NCBI GenBank assembly: GCA_023525975.1
Contig: CM042021.1
Span: 77,383,501 to 77,447,500, forward strand
Length of the DNA stretch: 64,000 bases
Reading direction: 5' to 3'
Origin: Smallanthus sonchifolius
Lineage: Eukaryota > Streptophyta > Magnoliopsida > Asterales > Asteraceae
Below the pieces are notes generated by a model, which searched no databases, had not been told where the DNA came from, and was given only the letters and a program-made list of their open reading frames with translations. Within the stretch, counting starts at the first letter, position 1, and the number at the start of each line of letters is the position of its first letter. A program made the translations under genes and the position numbers. Positions 10,571 through 22,150 of this stretch are shown in pieces.

Positions 10571-12030
10571 AGAGCCTTTACCCAGGTTCATCACCCAAGA
10601 AGGTTCACTCTGGTAGTATTGATAGAGTGAATGTGGAAAGGGCTATCACTACTCCTGGTACATCAACTGCCCAGGAGGACAGTGATAACATAGCTAAGAC
10701 CCTAACCACGGAAACTCCTAGTGAGGATGTTTCCTGTGAAACACTCTTTACTGAAGGGAATCCTAGGCACCAAGAAAACCAGGGTGATGGGGATGCAGAG
10801 GCTAGGCCTAAGGCCCCATCTAGCTCCAAGGATTCCACAACTGTGGATGAGGACAGACTGAAACTTCATAACATGGATTTGACGGCCAGGGTGGCAATGC
10901 TAGAGGCTGAAGTGTCCAAACTAAGACACCAAGTCTCTATGCATGAAGCCATCAATGCCTAATTGTGCCTACTCCCTCTCTTTTATCAGTGGGAACTCAA
11001 ACAGATATATCCCTTTTCACTGATGCAACCAAAAAGGGGAGGTGGTTACTAAGGAAGATGATGCTGACAGCCTCGAAGATTGGATACAAGAGCAGACTGT
11101 GTTTCAAAGTTCCCTATACAAACCTGCTTTTGTTCAAATCCATGACTTGCCAGACCCAGTAGATGAAGAAGAAGATGTCACTGAGGATTGGAAGTTAGTT
11201 GTTCGAGCTGTTGATGAGGTGCTACAAGAAGAAACTCTCCATGAAGACACACCTCCATCATTCAGCCTTCTTCCTGAAGTTGCAGCCATAATAAGTCATT
11301 CATCTACCCCCCAACTCTTCCTAACTTCAAAGAAGCTAGAATTTGACTCCATTCTAGCTTGGGGGTAGGATGAAATAGCTGAGAGATTCTGGATTCGATG
11401 GGAGTTTAGTGGAGTAGAAGAGCTAAACTGGAACTCTCTTAATGCCCTCCAAGTTCTCAATCTGTATCTGACAAAATGTGTCAACACTTCATCAGATCTC
11501 TCAGCAGAACTTGCAATCAGCAAGTTCTATGACTTAATGGAGGATAACATGCCCTGGTTTGAAAGACTACTAAAAGAAGCAAACAGGGCGGTTTATCCTG
11601 AATCTTCATCAGCAGCTGAACAAAGACTAGCTCCGAGAAGACTTGACATAATCAGGAGCAGTACTTTAACTGAAGAAGAGGTTATCTGCTAGAGAAGATT
11701 CCTGTACAACATAATGGTCAGGGATGTAGAAGTGCAAGGATGGATAAGAACTGACTCCCATGACTTCACCTTCTTCCTGAGCAACGGATCTTCTCTCTCA
11801 ATCAACATCAAAGAGATCTTGCTCCTACCTTCAGCTTTCCTACACAAAGTCTTTGAGCTCAGATCACTCATCTTCAATGTCAACTCCTTAGAAAGTCAAG
11901 AAATGATCAAAATCATCAAGGCTTCTCTTTATAAGGAGGAATCTGGATCTGACTCAGACCTATCCTTTCTCTCTTCTCCAACAGTTAGACTGAACACAGA
12001 AGAAGAATCAAAGAGAAGAGACGAGGAAAA
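10571..12030 (+). pseudogene. E1b aORF remnant
   Basis: The fragment aligns with the E1 aORF at 4113 down to about 2350. It shows the coiled coil (LTARVAMLEAEVSKLRHQ), an acidic DWIQEQ...LYKPAFVQ block, the RFWI-WEF-GVEELNW block, SAELAI..FYDLMEDN and SNGSSLS-N...ILLLP. Stops at 11366-11368 and 11690, plus a frameshift near 10965, break it. The N-terminal domain is absent. Its value is comparative: conservation with E1 across these blocks shows the central part of the accessory protein is real coding sequence. Confidence 0.75.
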
Positions 12031-12034
12031 GATG

Positions 12035-12576
12035 TGTAGGTCCGTCGGGTGTGGCGGATCGTCACATGCAAGTGGGTCTACAAGTCGGACCGGGTGCGGA
12101 ATGCCCGTGACTAGGTGGAGAGTCAAACTAAACAAAGTAAACCGACAAGAGAAAACACTTTAAACGTTCTTTGTATTATAAACACTTGAAGGTTACAGAG
12201 AAAACCACTGAGATTACAATCTGCGTATTTGCGTTAATGCCTGTGTACTTAACTTCTGTCAACCTATCCTATTTATACAAGACTTGATGCCTGCGCACTT
12301 AGCAAGTGCGCAGGGCAAAATGCTCTTGCGTACTTAGCAAGTACGCAAAGTTACTCTTGCGTACTTGCTAAGTACGCAGGAGCTTTCTCATGCGCACTTA
12401 CAAGTGCGCAAAACACATAGAGAATTTTGCAACATTCAATATGTAAAGGTAAATACAACTCGATAAACTAATACATAAAGACTCTTACATACAAAGACAA
12501 TTACAAACAAGATAATACAACCTAAGACTAAGACTCTGTCTATCCGGAGTGTTTGTCACAGGAAAGTGCTTCAACA
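12035..12576 (-). repeat. E2 3' LTR
   Basis: On the minus strand it starts TGTTGAAGC after a polypurine tract and ends CGGACCTACA. It is 542 bp long, with a palindrome array at 12291-12410 and a GTATAAATAG TATA box at 12269-12278 just downstream in minus sense. No second copy is in the window, so the boundaries rest on the TG/CA ends, the tract and the interruption of E1b. Confidence 0.78.
12291..12410 (-). repeat. U3 palindrome array in E2 LTR (four units)
   Basis: Units lie at 12291-12313, 12326-12348, 12357-12379 and 12391-12410. Arms are 9-10 bp with 2-3-base centres. Two versions alternate: CTGCGCACTT with AAGTGCGCAG, and TTGCGTACTT with AAGTACGCAA. Changes in one arm are matched by changes in the other. 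Confidence 0.9.
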
Positions 12577-12590
12577 AAATCCCCCTTGAC
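12577..12590 (-). other. E2 polypurine tract
   Basis: In minus sense it reads GTCAAGGGGGATTT, directly before the TG of the LTR. A nearly identical tract precedes the E3 LTR. Confidence 0.8.
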
Positions 12591-12637
12591 AACAGCTCTG
12601 GATAATCTTTAGTCTTCGGTCTTCACATCTTCAGTCT

Positions 12638-15600
12638 TCACAGCACTTGATCTTTAGCTTCCATCTTCTTCTTGTAATCAAGGCAGAACTTAAACTCCTT
12701 GTCATATTTAGAAGCAAGGAGCTTTGTCCACTCATCCGTGTAGACGCAATAACGTTCTGCTAGTACCTCTAGATCTGTCACAGAAAATTTGATGAAGTAG
12801 ACTTCATCAAATATTCTGATCAGTTCCTTTGGCACTATGTTCCCGCTCTCTGAATGTCCTTTACCCATGATCACAGCCTCGCCCGTCTTTGAATCTACGT
12901 ATCAGTACCACATGTCACCAAGAATATCCTGAGATAACTTGCTCAGGGGAATCTTCGTTTCACATCGCACTGGCTTGTATACTAATTTCTTTAAGTGCTT
13001 CTTAGTCACAGGATGTATAGCATGCTTACCCTTGACTCTCTTGGGCACTTGAGGCTTGAACATCTCGAATTTCCCCGATCTTGCTTCTTGCTGCAGAACC
13101 ACCCACAAACCCATCGCCACTGCGTGATTGGAATGACCCAGCAGCTCTCGGTTTGCTAGGTTCACAAGGTCGTATTTGGGTAAGGAGCTGAACGCTTCAC
13201 AGGTGGGTTTCAAGTATTGAACCCCGCCAGATCGTTTGATTGCGAACAGCTGCTTATCCTCCTCGAACCTTACAGCCAAGATCATCCATGTTGCTCCGTG
13301 TTTGTCTATTATAGACGTCTTTTGCCACATAGGAGTTGGACCCTTTGATGAAGTAGAAGACATGTCTGTTTCTTTCGGTGCCTCTAGGTCCACAGGTGCA
13401 AGGTCAACTGGGGAGGCTTCAGTCGAGGCTTCTACATTACTAGCCTGCTCGACTGAACCTGTGTCGAGCGGAGCATCGAAGGATGGAAATTCAAAGATTT
13501 ATCCATCTTCTAGCTCGTACTCTCCTTCCCCGTCACCCTTGGGAATTTCGATTACAACGTCTTCATCATCATCCCAATCGTCACCAGATTCGATCTCTCC
13601 TTCTTCTAGATTGAAGAGAGCATCGATCTGTGCTTCTTTGGAATAGTCAGGCTCTAGGTATAGGATCTCATCATCAGATAAGTCCTTAAGTACTTCAGTC
13701 ACTGACTTTCCTTTGTCACAACCACCACCACCAGAGGTATCACCACCCTCTTGATGAGTCGAATCCCCCTGAGCCATTGGAACAACAGAGATGGGTACGA
13801 TTGCTAAAGCTTGGTGCTCACCTCCACTGGGACCGGCTTCGAGATCCTTGTCCTTGTTGTCATCCTTAGTCAAGTCGACCGGATGACACGCCTCATCACT
13901 AGTAGTCCTCTTTTCTTTCTCTTTCTCTTTCTCTGTCTCCTTCTCCCCCTGAGCATCAAGCTTCTTGGTCAAATCAGCAAATCAGCTTGACCATCAGCTC
14001 ATGCTCCTTCCTTTGAGAGTCAAACCTCAGCTCCAAGGACGACCCGTGACCAAGAAGCATTTCATTTGTCTTGATTAGGAGCTCGTTCTGGGCCAAGACA
14101 TTCTTCAGTCGTTCCTCAGTCCCTGTTCTCTAGCTACGAAGGATTCTGACTTCGTCTACCAAAGAATTGATCTGTGCTTGTTGAGCGTCAGACTCCTCCT
14201 TTGACTTCCGAACAGTCTCTAGTAGTTCAGCAACTTGCGTTTCCAGAACATCTATCCTTTCATTATTCGGATCAGGATGTCTGGATGAGGACGCCTCGGC
14301 AATATGAGTAGGGGAGGAGAATATGGTATCAAAGTCAAACCCTTGTGTGAACTATCCATAGTTGAAGGGTTGACTTTAAGGCTTAGTGGTGGTGGTTGGG
14401 ATGGAAGATGTGACGAGGGTTGTAGGGGTAATGGTAGGGGTGATGGTAGGGGTGATGGTGACTGACTCCGTGAGAACTGGAGTAGTCACCGCCACCTGAA
14501 CAGTAGTTGTGATAGGGAGGGTCACTATCATAGGAATCACCTCTATGATTGTAGTGACGGCCACTTCACTTTGCACTTGCAGCCTTCTCCTCCTACGGTA
14601 AAGCTGCTGTGAAGGTGGGGTAGAGGTTGAATCCGGACTAGCAGCTGGCACTTGTACTTGCTGCTGAGCCTCCACCACACTGGGGATAGAAGGCTGTTGC
14701 CTATCGCCCATGTTCTTGTGAATGCTTTCCCTTCTTTGTCTTTGTATAGCAGCGTCAGAGTCAGAGTCTGGATCGTATTCACTGCTAGAGGACTGTCTTT
14801 GTACCTGCGATGGTGCATCATCGGAATCGGAAGAATCTGACTCAGTCACTTCCGAGTCAGATCCCACAGCACCATCATTTCCTCCTTCATCGTCTCCATC
14901 ATCAGACGATCCATCATCACTCTCCATTTCCTCCCCTTGTTGTTCCTGTTGTTCGTCGGAGTGTGCACTCAATTCTGGCTCCGAGCCGTGACTGTACCAT
15001 CTCCAGTGGCCCCACATATGCGTCATTGATGAGGTGGCCAAAGAGTTCTGTATGCACAGGGGTAGGATCTACACTGCCTGGCTTTAGGAATTGGGCGAAT
15101 ACTCTTTTGTCCACCCTCTTTACTTGCAGTCTCTCCCCTATAGCAGGAAGGTTTGGCAACACGTCATTAATCAGAAGTTGCACAAACCGAGGGTATAACA
15201 AGAACCGAAACCTCTCCGTTGTGTTGATCTGGTCATTGATGGCCACAAAGATGTAGCGGGAGAAGTTGTAGCCCTTGTTGAGAGAAAAGCCGACCATGGC
15301 TGCTTCAAGGTCATGACCCATGGCATCTTTTCCAGCTTTCCTTGATGATATGCACATGATCATGACGTGGGCGAAGTATCTCCACTGGTCTAACACCCAC
15401 ATCTTCTTGTATGAAGCATAGTCCCTCGCACCGACATAACCCATTCTTTGTCTCCAACAGCCATCCACAAAGTAGTCTGGATAGGCTGTCGGGTCGGTTG
15501 CGAGATCTCTGAATTGAAGGACCCTTCTTATAGTATCTTCAGAGAAAGTAATAGCATGACTAGCAACAGTAGCCCTTATAACGTTGGGGGTTACCGTGCA

Positions 15601-15789
15601 GTCGTGCTCCGCAGTCTCCCAAAACTGCTCGAGGTAGGGTCTTAACACGATCGGGTCAGCAGAAATGGCGTAGCTGATTCTTGAACGGTTCAAGAAATCA
15701 ACTATGTCTCTGTAATGCAATGCTGCACCCTTCCACTCAGGTTTAGTTTTAGCTAACAGGTTGAATTCGTTAGTAAACGCCCGAGCCAT
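12638..15789 (-). pseudogene. E2 accessory ORF (aORF), broken
   Basis: This is a homologue of the E1 and E3 aORFs, about 1050 codons. The start at 15789 (MARAFTN) is chosen over the upstream 15804 methionine because E3 starts MARR at the same point. The N-terminal domain (first 270 residues) has DFLNRSRISYA, FWET, CISSRKAG and LYPRFVQ. It is followed by an acidic Ser/Asp-rich stretch, a Thr/Val-rich linker, a coiled coil (about 13975-14280), a Lys/Glu run and acidic segments. The C-terminal domain (12902-13393) has LFAIKRSGGVQYLKP. It is broken by a frameshift near 15000, stops at 14376, about 14354, about 14130, and a TGA at 12902 where the homologue has Trp (WWY). No transmembrane helix is seen. 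Function unknown. Confidence 0.75.
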
Positions 15790-15920
15790 GATCTGAAAAA
15801 ACACACAGAAAACATAATAAGAACAACATGTATCATTGGAAACGGATAAACATGACTTAGTATAGCAGTTACTCTTTGAACTGAATTTCAGACTTAGGAA
15901 TTTTTGCCAAGTATTGGTCC

Positions 15921-16641
15921 TGCGTACTTAACCAGTACGCATGAAGTGCTTCTTGCGTACTTGTTAAGTACGCAGGAAACGCACTTGGTGAAAAATTCAG
16001 AAGTTTGAAATTCAACTTGATGTTTAAAAATTGGTGTGTATTGGGTCACCACTAGGTCGTAATCAACGATTCGAGCCTATGGGACCAATACTTATACCAA
16101 GACACAACTAATTTTGACCAATTTTGACCTAACCGTCGAACTTAGCCACTGACGGTTCAAATTCGAGTCCAAAGTCAAAATCCGATACTCGAATGGACGA
16201 TTAAGGGTCTATTAGTGATCGATTAAAGATTGTTAACAAGTTTTAATTATTAGGTTTTACCCAAACAACACAAAAATTGTCTAAAAATCTCTAACAAAAA
16301 CCTAAGATGAATCGGTCCAAAATCACGAGTTTCGTCGATGGATTAAGCCTAAAATCTCACCAAATCGATGTTATGAGATGATGAAACTTGTAGTGGGATG
16401 AAAAATCGGACTGGGACACTTGAATTTTTGAGTAAGTTTGCAGAGGGAAAAAGTCTGTTTGAATGCGATGAAAAATTCTGAAATTTTCTAACTCCCCTTT
16501 TTATACTCAACACTAAAAGCTCGTGCGTACTTAACAAGTGCGCAAGTTTTAACTCTTGCGTACTTACAAGGGCGCAAGACTTAACTCTTGCGTACTTATC
16601 AAGTACGCATGGCTTACTTCATGCGTACTTACAAGTACGCA
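15921..16641 (-). promoter_or_regulatory. Possible internal promoter of the E2 aORF with LTR-type palindromes
   Basis: Six copies of the E2 LTR palindrome occur here: 16622-16641, 16588-16609, 16556-16577, 16524-16544, then 15953-15975 and 15921-15941. In minus sense the first four are followed directly by a TATA box, TATAAAAAGGGG (16494-16505), as in the LTR U3. The aORF ATG is about 700 bp further on. The arrangement suggests a second, LTR-like promoter. That it is active is inference. Confidence 0.55.
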
Positions 16642-17088
16642 CAAACCCTTAAGTGCGCCAACTTTCAACTCAAATTTATGAAGTTTTTCAAGTCAAATAA
16701 CGAACAAGTTAAAAATATTCAATCAAGAGGATTCAAATACAATTCAGGAAGGTTAAACACAAATATTTTTTGCTTTTCTGAATAAAATTGAACTATGCAT
16801 AAACTAAAAATCTTTTTGATCTTTTCTAATAGAAATATACAAGTATTCACACAAACTATTTTTGATCAAAGTCACGAGCAGAGGATCATATCAGGCTATC
16901 TTTTAGCAAAAACGATACAATATAAACATCAAAGAATATGGGATCATGCCATGGATTACTATTTATTTATACGTAATAAGCACATAAACAAGTAATTCAA
17001 GTTGACAATATTATAAGATTTAAAACTATAAGCATCATTGTATCATGTTCTTGTGTATTAAGGTATTAATTATAAGATATACAACATG

Positions 17089-17820
17089 TACCCCACTGAT
17101 ATGATACAATAATGTAAATTGCATTATCTCAAGGCATCTAAGATTTTCCCAATGATTTTCTAAATTTTCAGAATGAAGTTATATCTATTAGCACAGGAAA
17201 AATCAAGCAGAATCCATAAGGATTATCAGGAATCATAAGATTCAGAATCGAGTGAATCATTTGTCTTGGTTTCATTTGATTTTCTTCATTGAATATCGGT
17301 ATGATGATTCAGGATAATATATATGGTGTTTGAGTTTTAAGGTAAGGGGATCCAACTTTTATCTGGATTTGATTTCAATGAATCAGGAGTGATTCAAGAG
17401 TGAATACATGCTCAACGGTTAATGTAGAGACATGTCTTGATTCAATCTCTCCTTGCATACTTGTGAGTATGGGCAGTGAGATGAACCGCATTAATTGTGC
17501 TAACGACATAACCCGAAACTGACCTCAAAAGAAAATTATTGCCAAAATCTAACATCCTTTATCTGATAATGATCTTTTCTATTCTTTTACTCACACACAC
17601 TTGCAAACATGGGTTCAAATCACGATTGTAATTTAGATTTAGTTTCACACTACTAGTACTAGTGTTCAAAGACGCATACAGCTTACTGACAATTCAAATT
17701 ACTTGTAAATAAGCATATTAAAAACACAATAATTTAAACAATTAAGTAAGCATGACGCAATCATTTCCCATATTAGCAGTCTGAGACGTTTAGATCATTT
17801 CTGATGTACTATCATTTCCT
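17089..17820 (-). promoter_or_regulatory. Conserved noncoding block after pol (E2 copy)
   Basis: Several blocks match the E3 spacer in the same order and spacing: CTGATGTACTATCATTTC (17801), TATCTGATAATGATCTTTT (about 17559), GGGGATCCAAC...TATCTGGAT (about 17346), an AGCACAGGAAAAATC-type stretch (about 17199) and GTACCCCAC (17089). None is coding. Function unknown; possibilities are an enhancer, a splice or export signal, or a structured RNA. Confidence 0.6.
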
Positions 17821-17971
17821 CTTTTCTCAAGTTAACTTTGAAATTTTCCCCATTTTCTTATTTGTTTTTGTTTTTGTAAAATATTTTGAAACTTAAAAGA
17901 ACTATACAAAAAATTTAAAAGAAATAAAGATTAACTTCCATGAATTGAATTGATTTAAGAAAAATTATTTT

Positions 17972-19125
17972 TCACTCAAGATTGAACATTCCTATCAAGT
18001 TGACAAGATGCTCAAAACGGGATCGATCAAATGCCTTTGTGAAAAGGTCAGCAAGATTGTCATCCGTGTGAACTTTTACAAGTTCAATTAAATGCTTTTC
18101 AGCACAATCACGGATGAAATGATGGCGAATCTCTATATGTTTAGTTTTGGAATGTTTCACCGGGTTATTTGTGATGGACATGGTGGCATTGTTGTCAATG
18201 AATAAAGGAGTTCCAGTGAAGTTTAAGCCGTAGTCTCTAAATTGCTGTTGAATCCACAATATCTGAGAACAACCCTCGCTGCAATAATGTATTCTGCTTC
18301 ACAAGTTGAGACAGAAACCGTTGACTGCTTCTTGCACTGCCAGGAGACAAGTCTGTCTCCTAAGAATTGACATCCACCAGAAGTTGACTTTCTTTCAAGG
18401 TTACAACTGCCATAGTCTGAATCAGTGTAGGCTTTGAAGTCGAATGACTGCTGCTTAGAGTACCAAAGACCTAATCGGGGTTTCCCTTTCAGATATCTGA
18501 AAATCCTCTTCACGGCTATCATATGTGACTCCTTCGGTTGAGACTGAAACCTTGAGCACAAGTACACAGCAAACATTATATCGGGTCTTGAAGCTATGAG
18601 ATACATAAGTGATCCGATCATCCCACGGTATAATCTGCCATCTACATCCTTTCCATCTTTGTCAGGATGCAGACCATGATTGACTGGGATAGGTGTGCCA
18701 TAAGTACTGCTATCATTCATCTTGTATTTTGACAAGATGTCCTGCACATACTTTGTTTGATGTAGATAAATGCTATCCTCTATTTGACTGACTTGCAGAC
18801 CCAGGAAGAATGACAATTCACCCATGTTACTCATTTCGAACTTGGACTTCATCACAGAGTACTCCTTGTCACACATTTGGGAGACACTAAACAGGTTATG
18901 CTTCAGCTGCTCACAAAAGTTGACATTGTCAAAGCTGATACAACCGTTCAAAACCATGCCTTGACATGTGATACTGCCGCCTTTTTCTCCAGCAAAGGCC
19001 ACATAGCCACCTCTGAATGGATTCACGTCTTGAAGCAAGGCCATGTTTCCTGTCCGGGAGCATCCATTATCTACATACCATCGGTTAGAGATAGTACCCT
19101 TCAGACGTCCCTGCACAAGTAACAA
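17972..19125 (-). pseudogene. pol: E2 pol with in-frame deletion joining protease to RT
   Basis: In minus sense it opens with the protease region (WYVDNGCSRTGN). The active-site triad is DNG instead of DSG, and two residues (HM) present in the plus-arm copy are missing. After MCDKEYSVM it jumps directly to KSKFEM...GELSFFLGLQ, the C-terminal part of reverse transcriptase. The whole integrase and the RT catalytic core are absent. RNase H follows (YTDSDYGSC, EAEY) but is frameshifted near 18275, resuming at 18259 to the natural end. The protein cannot support retrotransposition. Confidence 0.85.
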
Positions 19126-19130
19126 AAGAA

Positions 19131-22120
19131 TTAGTTAGATTTGGAGAGCCAAGCCATTATGGTCTTGGGTCGTCCATCCTTTTCAAAATAAACTACTTCC
19201 TTTAACTCACAGTCGTGATGATTGTTCAAAACGGATGAATCTTTTAAAGAATTAGAACTAGGAGATAGAGAAGTTTTGGATTTGGCAGTCCAGGATCTCT
19301 TCTGTTTCTTAACCGGAACAGGAGACTTTGGTTCAATAACATCAGGTGACCTTGTGGAAGCTTCACCTGATTGAACTGAAGTCATCTGTTCAAGCTTTCT
19401 CAACCTCTTGTTCCTTCTTCTTCTCTGTGGTTTAGAGAGTCTTGCCACAGTTTCTCACCAGTACGTGTACTACCAGAGGTAGATACACGAGGTACAGCAG
19501 GTTGCGTTACCTTTCTTGAAACGGATGGTTTAGCTTCAGATTTGATCTTAGGCTTTACCATCGGTTTGACCGGTGGTTTCACCACATTTTGTTTTGGACA
19601 TTTGGGAGGGATCACTGATGGCGACTTAGGGATAACAGCTGGTTGTGAAACAACATGCCGTTTCCCTTGGTTCTTTGAAGGACAGTTCACAAAAATGTGA
19701 CCAACCAAGCCACAGTGAAAACAATTCCTTAGATAACTCAGCATTATGAGCAGGAGGAGTTGGTTTATGAACAGGAGTCTGACCCTTTACAGTTTGGTTT
19801 TTGGGGGTATAGTATTTTTCCAAATTTTCTTTATACCCAAGCCCATAATGAGCAGAAAAAGCTTCTTTCTTTGCTTGGTTAAGACTTTTATAACCCCCAT
19901 AAAGCATTACTTTCAGATTATCATTTGTTTCAATGATATCGGGTTCAGTTAAAATGCAATTATCTCCATTAGTGATAACGTTTTTCTTTACTTTCTGTTC
20001 AGTCAACAACTCCTCAGATACTACTCCTTCAGGGCAAGAGTTAACCGACCCATCTTCAGAAGCAGTAATGAACTCCTCACTAGTTGTGGAGTTAGCCTTA
20101 CTTGAGGATTCATCCTTTTTAGGGGAATCATCCTTATCAGAGGACGCATCTACACAAGTGAGATCAATGTCTATTAAGCTATTGACAAACTTCTCGCTCA
20201 CTGGTGGAGGAATGGCATTAGTACCCAGCCCTAACCCATTCATTTGTCTCACTACAGATTCGTAGTGTTCCACCACAAAACGAGAGTTTTTCAACTTCTC
20301 ATTAGCACATTTTAACTACAAGATCTCATTTTGCAGTTTGTTGATTTCATTGTTCCGTTTTTCCAACCCCCTGTATGCAACATCTAAGTGAAGCTGTTGA
20401 TCGCTTATTTTTAAAGAATATTCACATTTTTCCTTTTTCAAGGTTTCAATAGAATCTTTAAAACGTTTTCATTTTCTTTATAGTTTAGAGCTGCCATATT
20501 TAGGGGTTCGATTTTGTCTTGGAGCCTAGAATTTTCAAGTTTTAGCCCTAGACATTTAGAACATGAAATAACAGAAAAGGGGTTAGAATCTACCTCAGAA
20601 GATGAACTTGTTGCTTCTCCAATGGCCATGAGAGCAACAGCAGTGGTCGATTCCTCCTTATCAGCTACAGAAGCTTCCTTTTCTTCAGCTTCCTTCTCTT
20701 CCTCTGTAGCAGCAGTCGACTCTTCTAGGTCAGCCATAGAAGCTTCCCTTTTCTCTGCTTTCATCATCTTCATGATCTCAGCCATGAGACCAACCTGTGT
20801 CTGTGCGATGATGATATCCTCAAGATGAACACCCCAGTCAATACTTTCGTCCTGTTGAGCTACCAGTGCATTGGACGTTCCACCTTGGATTTGACTGTGG
20901 TGGTTTGGGTTGTTGTAGCCATGGCTGTTTCCTTGGCTAGGTCTGGTAAGACCAGAGGCCGGTGCTCTATCTTTCTAACACTCACGAGCAAAGTGTCCAA
21001 AATTTAGACACTTATAGCATTTGGCCTTAAATTTGTCAAACCCGACCTTGGCATTTGGATGCCCGCCAATAAACTTTCTTCCTGTTCTGTTCAGGAAACG
21101 CTTGGCTCTCCTCAATAGCATGTCCATATTCCATTGAATATCCATGTCCTCCATGTCATCAGGATCCACTTGATTAAAATCTTCTTCAATCGTCTCGGGA
21201 TCAGTAAGCTTGCCACCAATGAAATTCTCATACGCAAGCATACAAGATGAGAATAGTGCTTCATGATCTTCAGCTATTCTGGCTATAGCTGATTGGTTAG
21301 CTGAAGACGCAGCAGGAGGATTTCTTGAGGTATGTTGATGATGAGACCCCAACCCTGATCCAGATGCATAGCATGCATGAACACCACAGCCATTTGAATG
21401 GTCTTCTTCAGTAGGGTTTCCAGTGAAAAGGGAAATTCCAGAACCCGATGACTTGGATGTAGAAGTCGTCCCATGATACATAGAAGGGTCTTGTATCTGG
21501 GGTCTTCCTGAGCTCTCCTTTCTTCTTAGGTTCATGTCATGAGCTTGAACCTTTCCTATTGCCTCCTCCACTGTTAACTCATAGAACTTTGGATTTTCCC
21601 TCATCAGGGTTGTGTACATCTCAAATTTGGGTGGTAAAGCATCCAAAAACTTTTCCACCATCTCTTCATCTGGATACCTGAGTTCAAAAGCCTTCAACTC
21701 AGTCTGTAAATGATAGAATCTAGAAATGAGGTCATATAAAGATTCGTTCTCTAAAAATCTAAAGCACTCATACTGCTTCCTGAGAAAATCCCTCTTACTC
21801 TTCTTGATGTCACTATTTCCTTCGAATCTTTTCTGTAAGGCTTTCCAAAGATCCTTGGAATTGTCATAACCTCAGAAACTGTGGAACAATTCCCGAGTTA
21901 ATGCCATAGTGATCGAACCAAGTGCCTTCTTTTCATGATCATAAGCTTTCTTTTCTTCGTCAGAAAGCTTAGAGATAGGTTTGGGCATGGCTTCATCAAG
22001 ATAGATGTGTGTGGGATGCTTATATCCCTCAAGGATTGGTATCCATAGCGATGAGTCGGTATAAGAAATGTAGTGCTCAAAACGTGCCTTCCAATTAGAA
22101 TAATCGTTTACGTTTATCAA
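19131..22120 (-). pseudogene. gag: E2 gag, minus arm, broken
   Basis: This is a long copia gag. The DYSNWKARFEHYISY N-terminal region lies next to the inversion point and the true start is lost. It is followed by the FELRYPDEEMVEKFLDALP domain, zinc knuckles CYKCLNFGHFAREC (about 21000) and NCFHCGLVGHIFVNC (about 19700), a coiled coil at about 20290-20480, and a basic RRRRNKRLRKLEQ tail ending at SKSN. Several frameshifts and stops split it (near 19450, 19745, 20300, 20790, 20975 and 21870). The plus arm carries a more complete copy. Confidence 0.85.
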
Positions 22121-22150
22121 CTTTGGCGGTTTCTATGGTACACCAAATAG
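22121..22150. other. Head-to-head inversion point of two E2 copies
   Basis: The minus-strand gag of the left arm and the plus-strand gag of the right arm diverge from here. Both arms share sequence almost up to the junction, where a short GGTACACCA/TGGTGTACC-type inverted match is present. Confidence 0.75.

Larger units (their letters stand above)
9843..12034 (+). mobile_element. E1b: truncated plus-strand relative of E1
   Basis: A complete-looking 5' LTR and PBS are followed within about 15 bp by sequence homologous to the middle and later half of the E1 aORF. gag, any pol and the aORF N-terminus are therefore deleted. The element is cut at 12034 by the E2 3' LTR, and its other end is not visible in the window. 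Confidence 0.8.
15790..17971 (-). other. E2 pol-to-aORF spacer
   Basis: This 2.2-kb AT-rich noncoding spacer has no plausible ORF. It holds two palindrome clusters near its aORF end, a TATA-like box, and a stretch at 17089-17820 that is collinear with the same spacer in E3. The two sub-features are listed separately. Confidence 0.8.
12035..22135 (-). mobile_element. E2: SIRE-like copia element, minus arm
   Basis: In minus sense the order is gag, fused protease/RT/RNase H, long spacer, aORF, polypurine tract and 3' LTR. The 5' LTR, PBS and gag start are missing, because the sequence inverts at about 22.13 kb into a plus-strand copy of the same element. Long gag, two zinc knuckles and an extra ORF after pol suggest the SIRE/Maximus lineage (inference). 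It is inserted into E1b at 12034/12035. Confidence 0.8.

Noticed and set aside
13236..13646. Ser-rich plus-strand ORF as a gene
   Set aside because: It is the antisense shadow of the acidic region of the E2 aORF.
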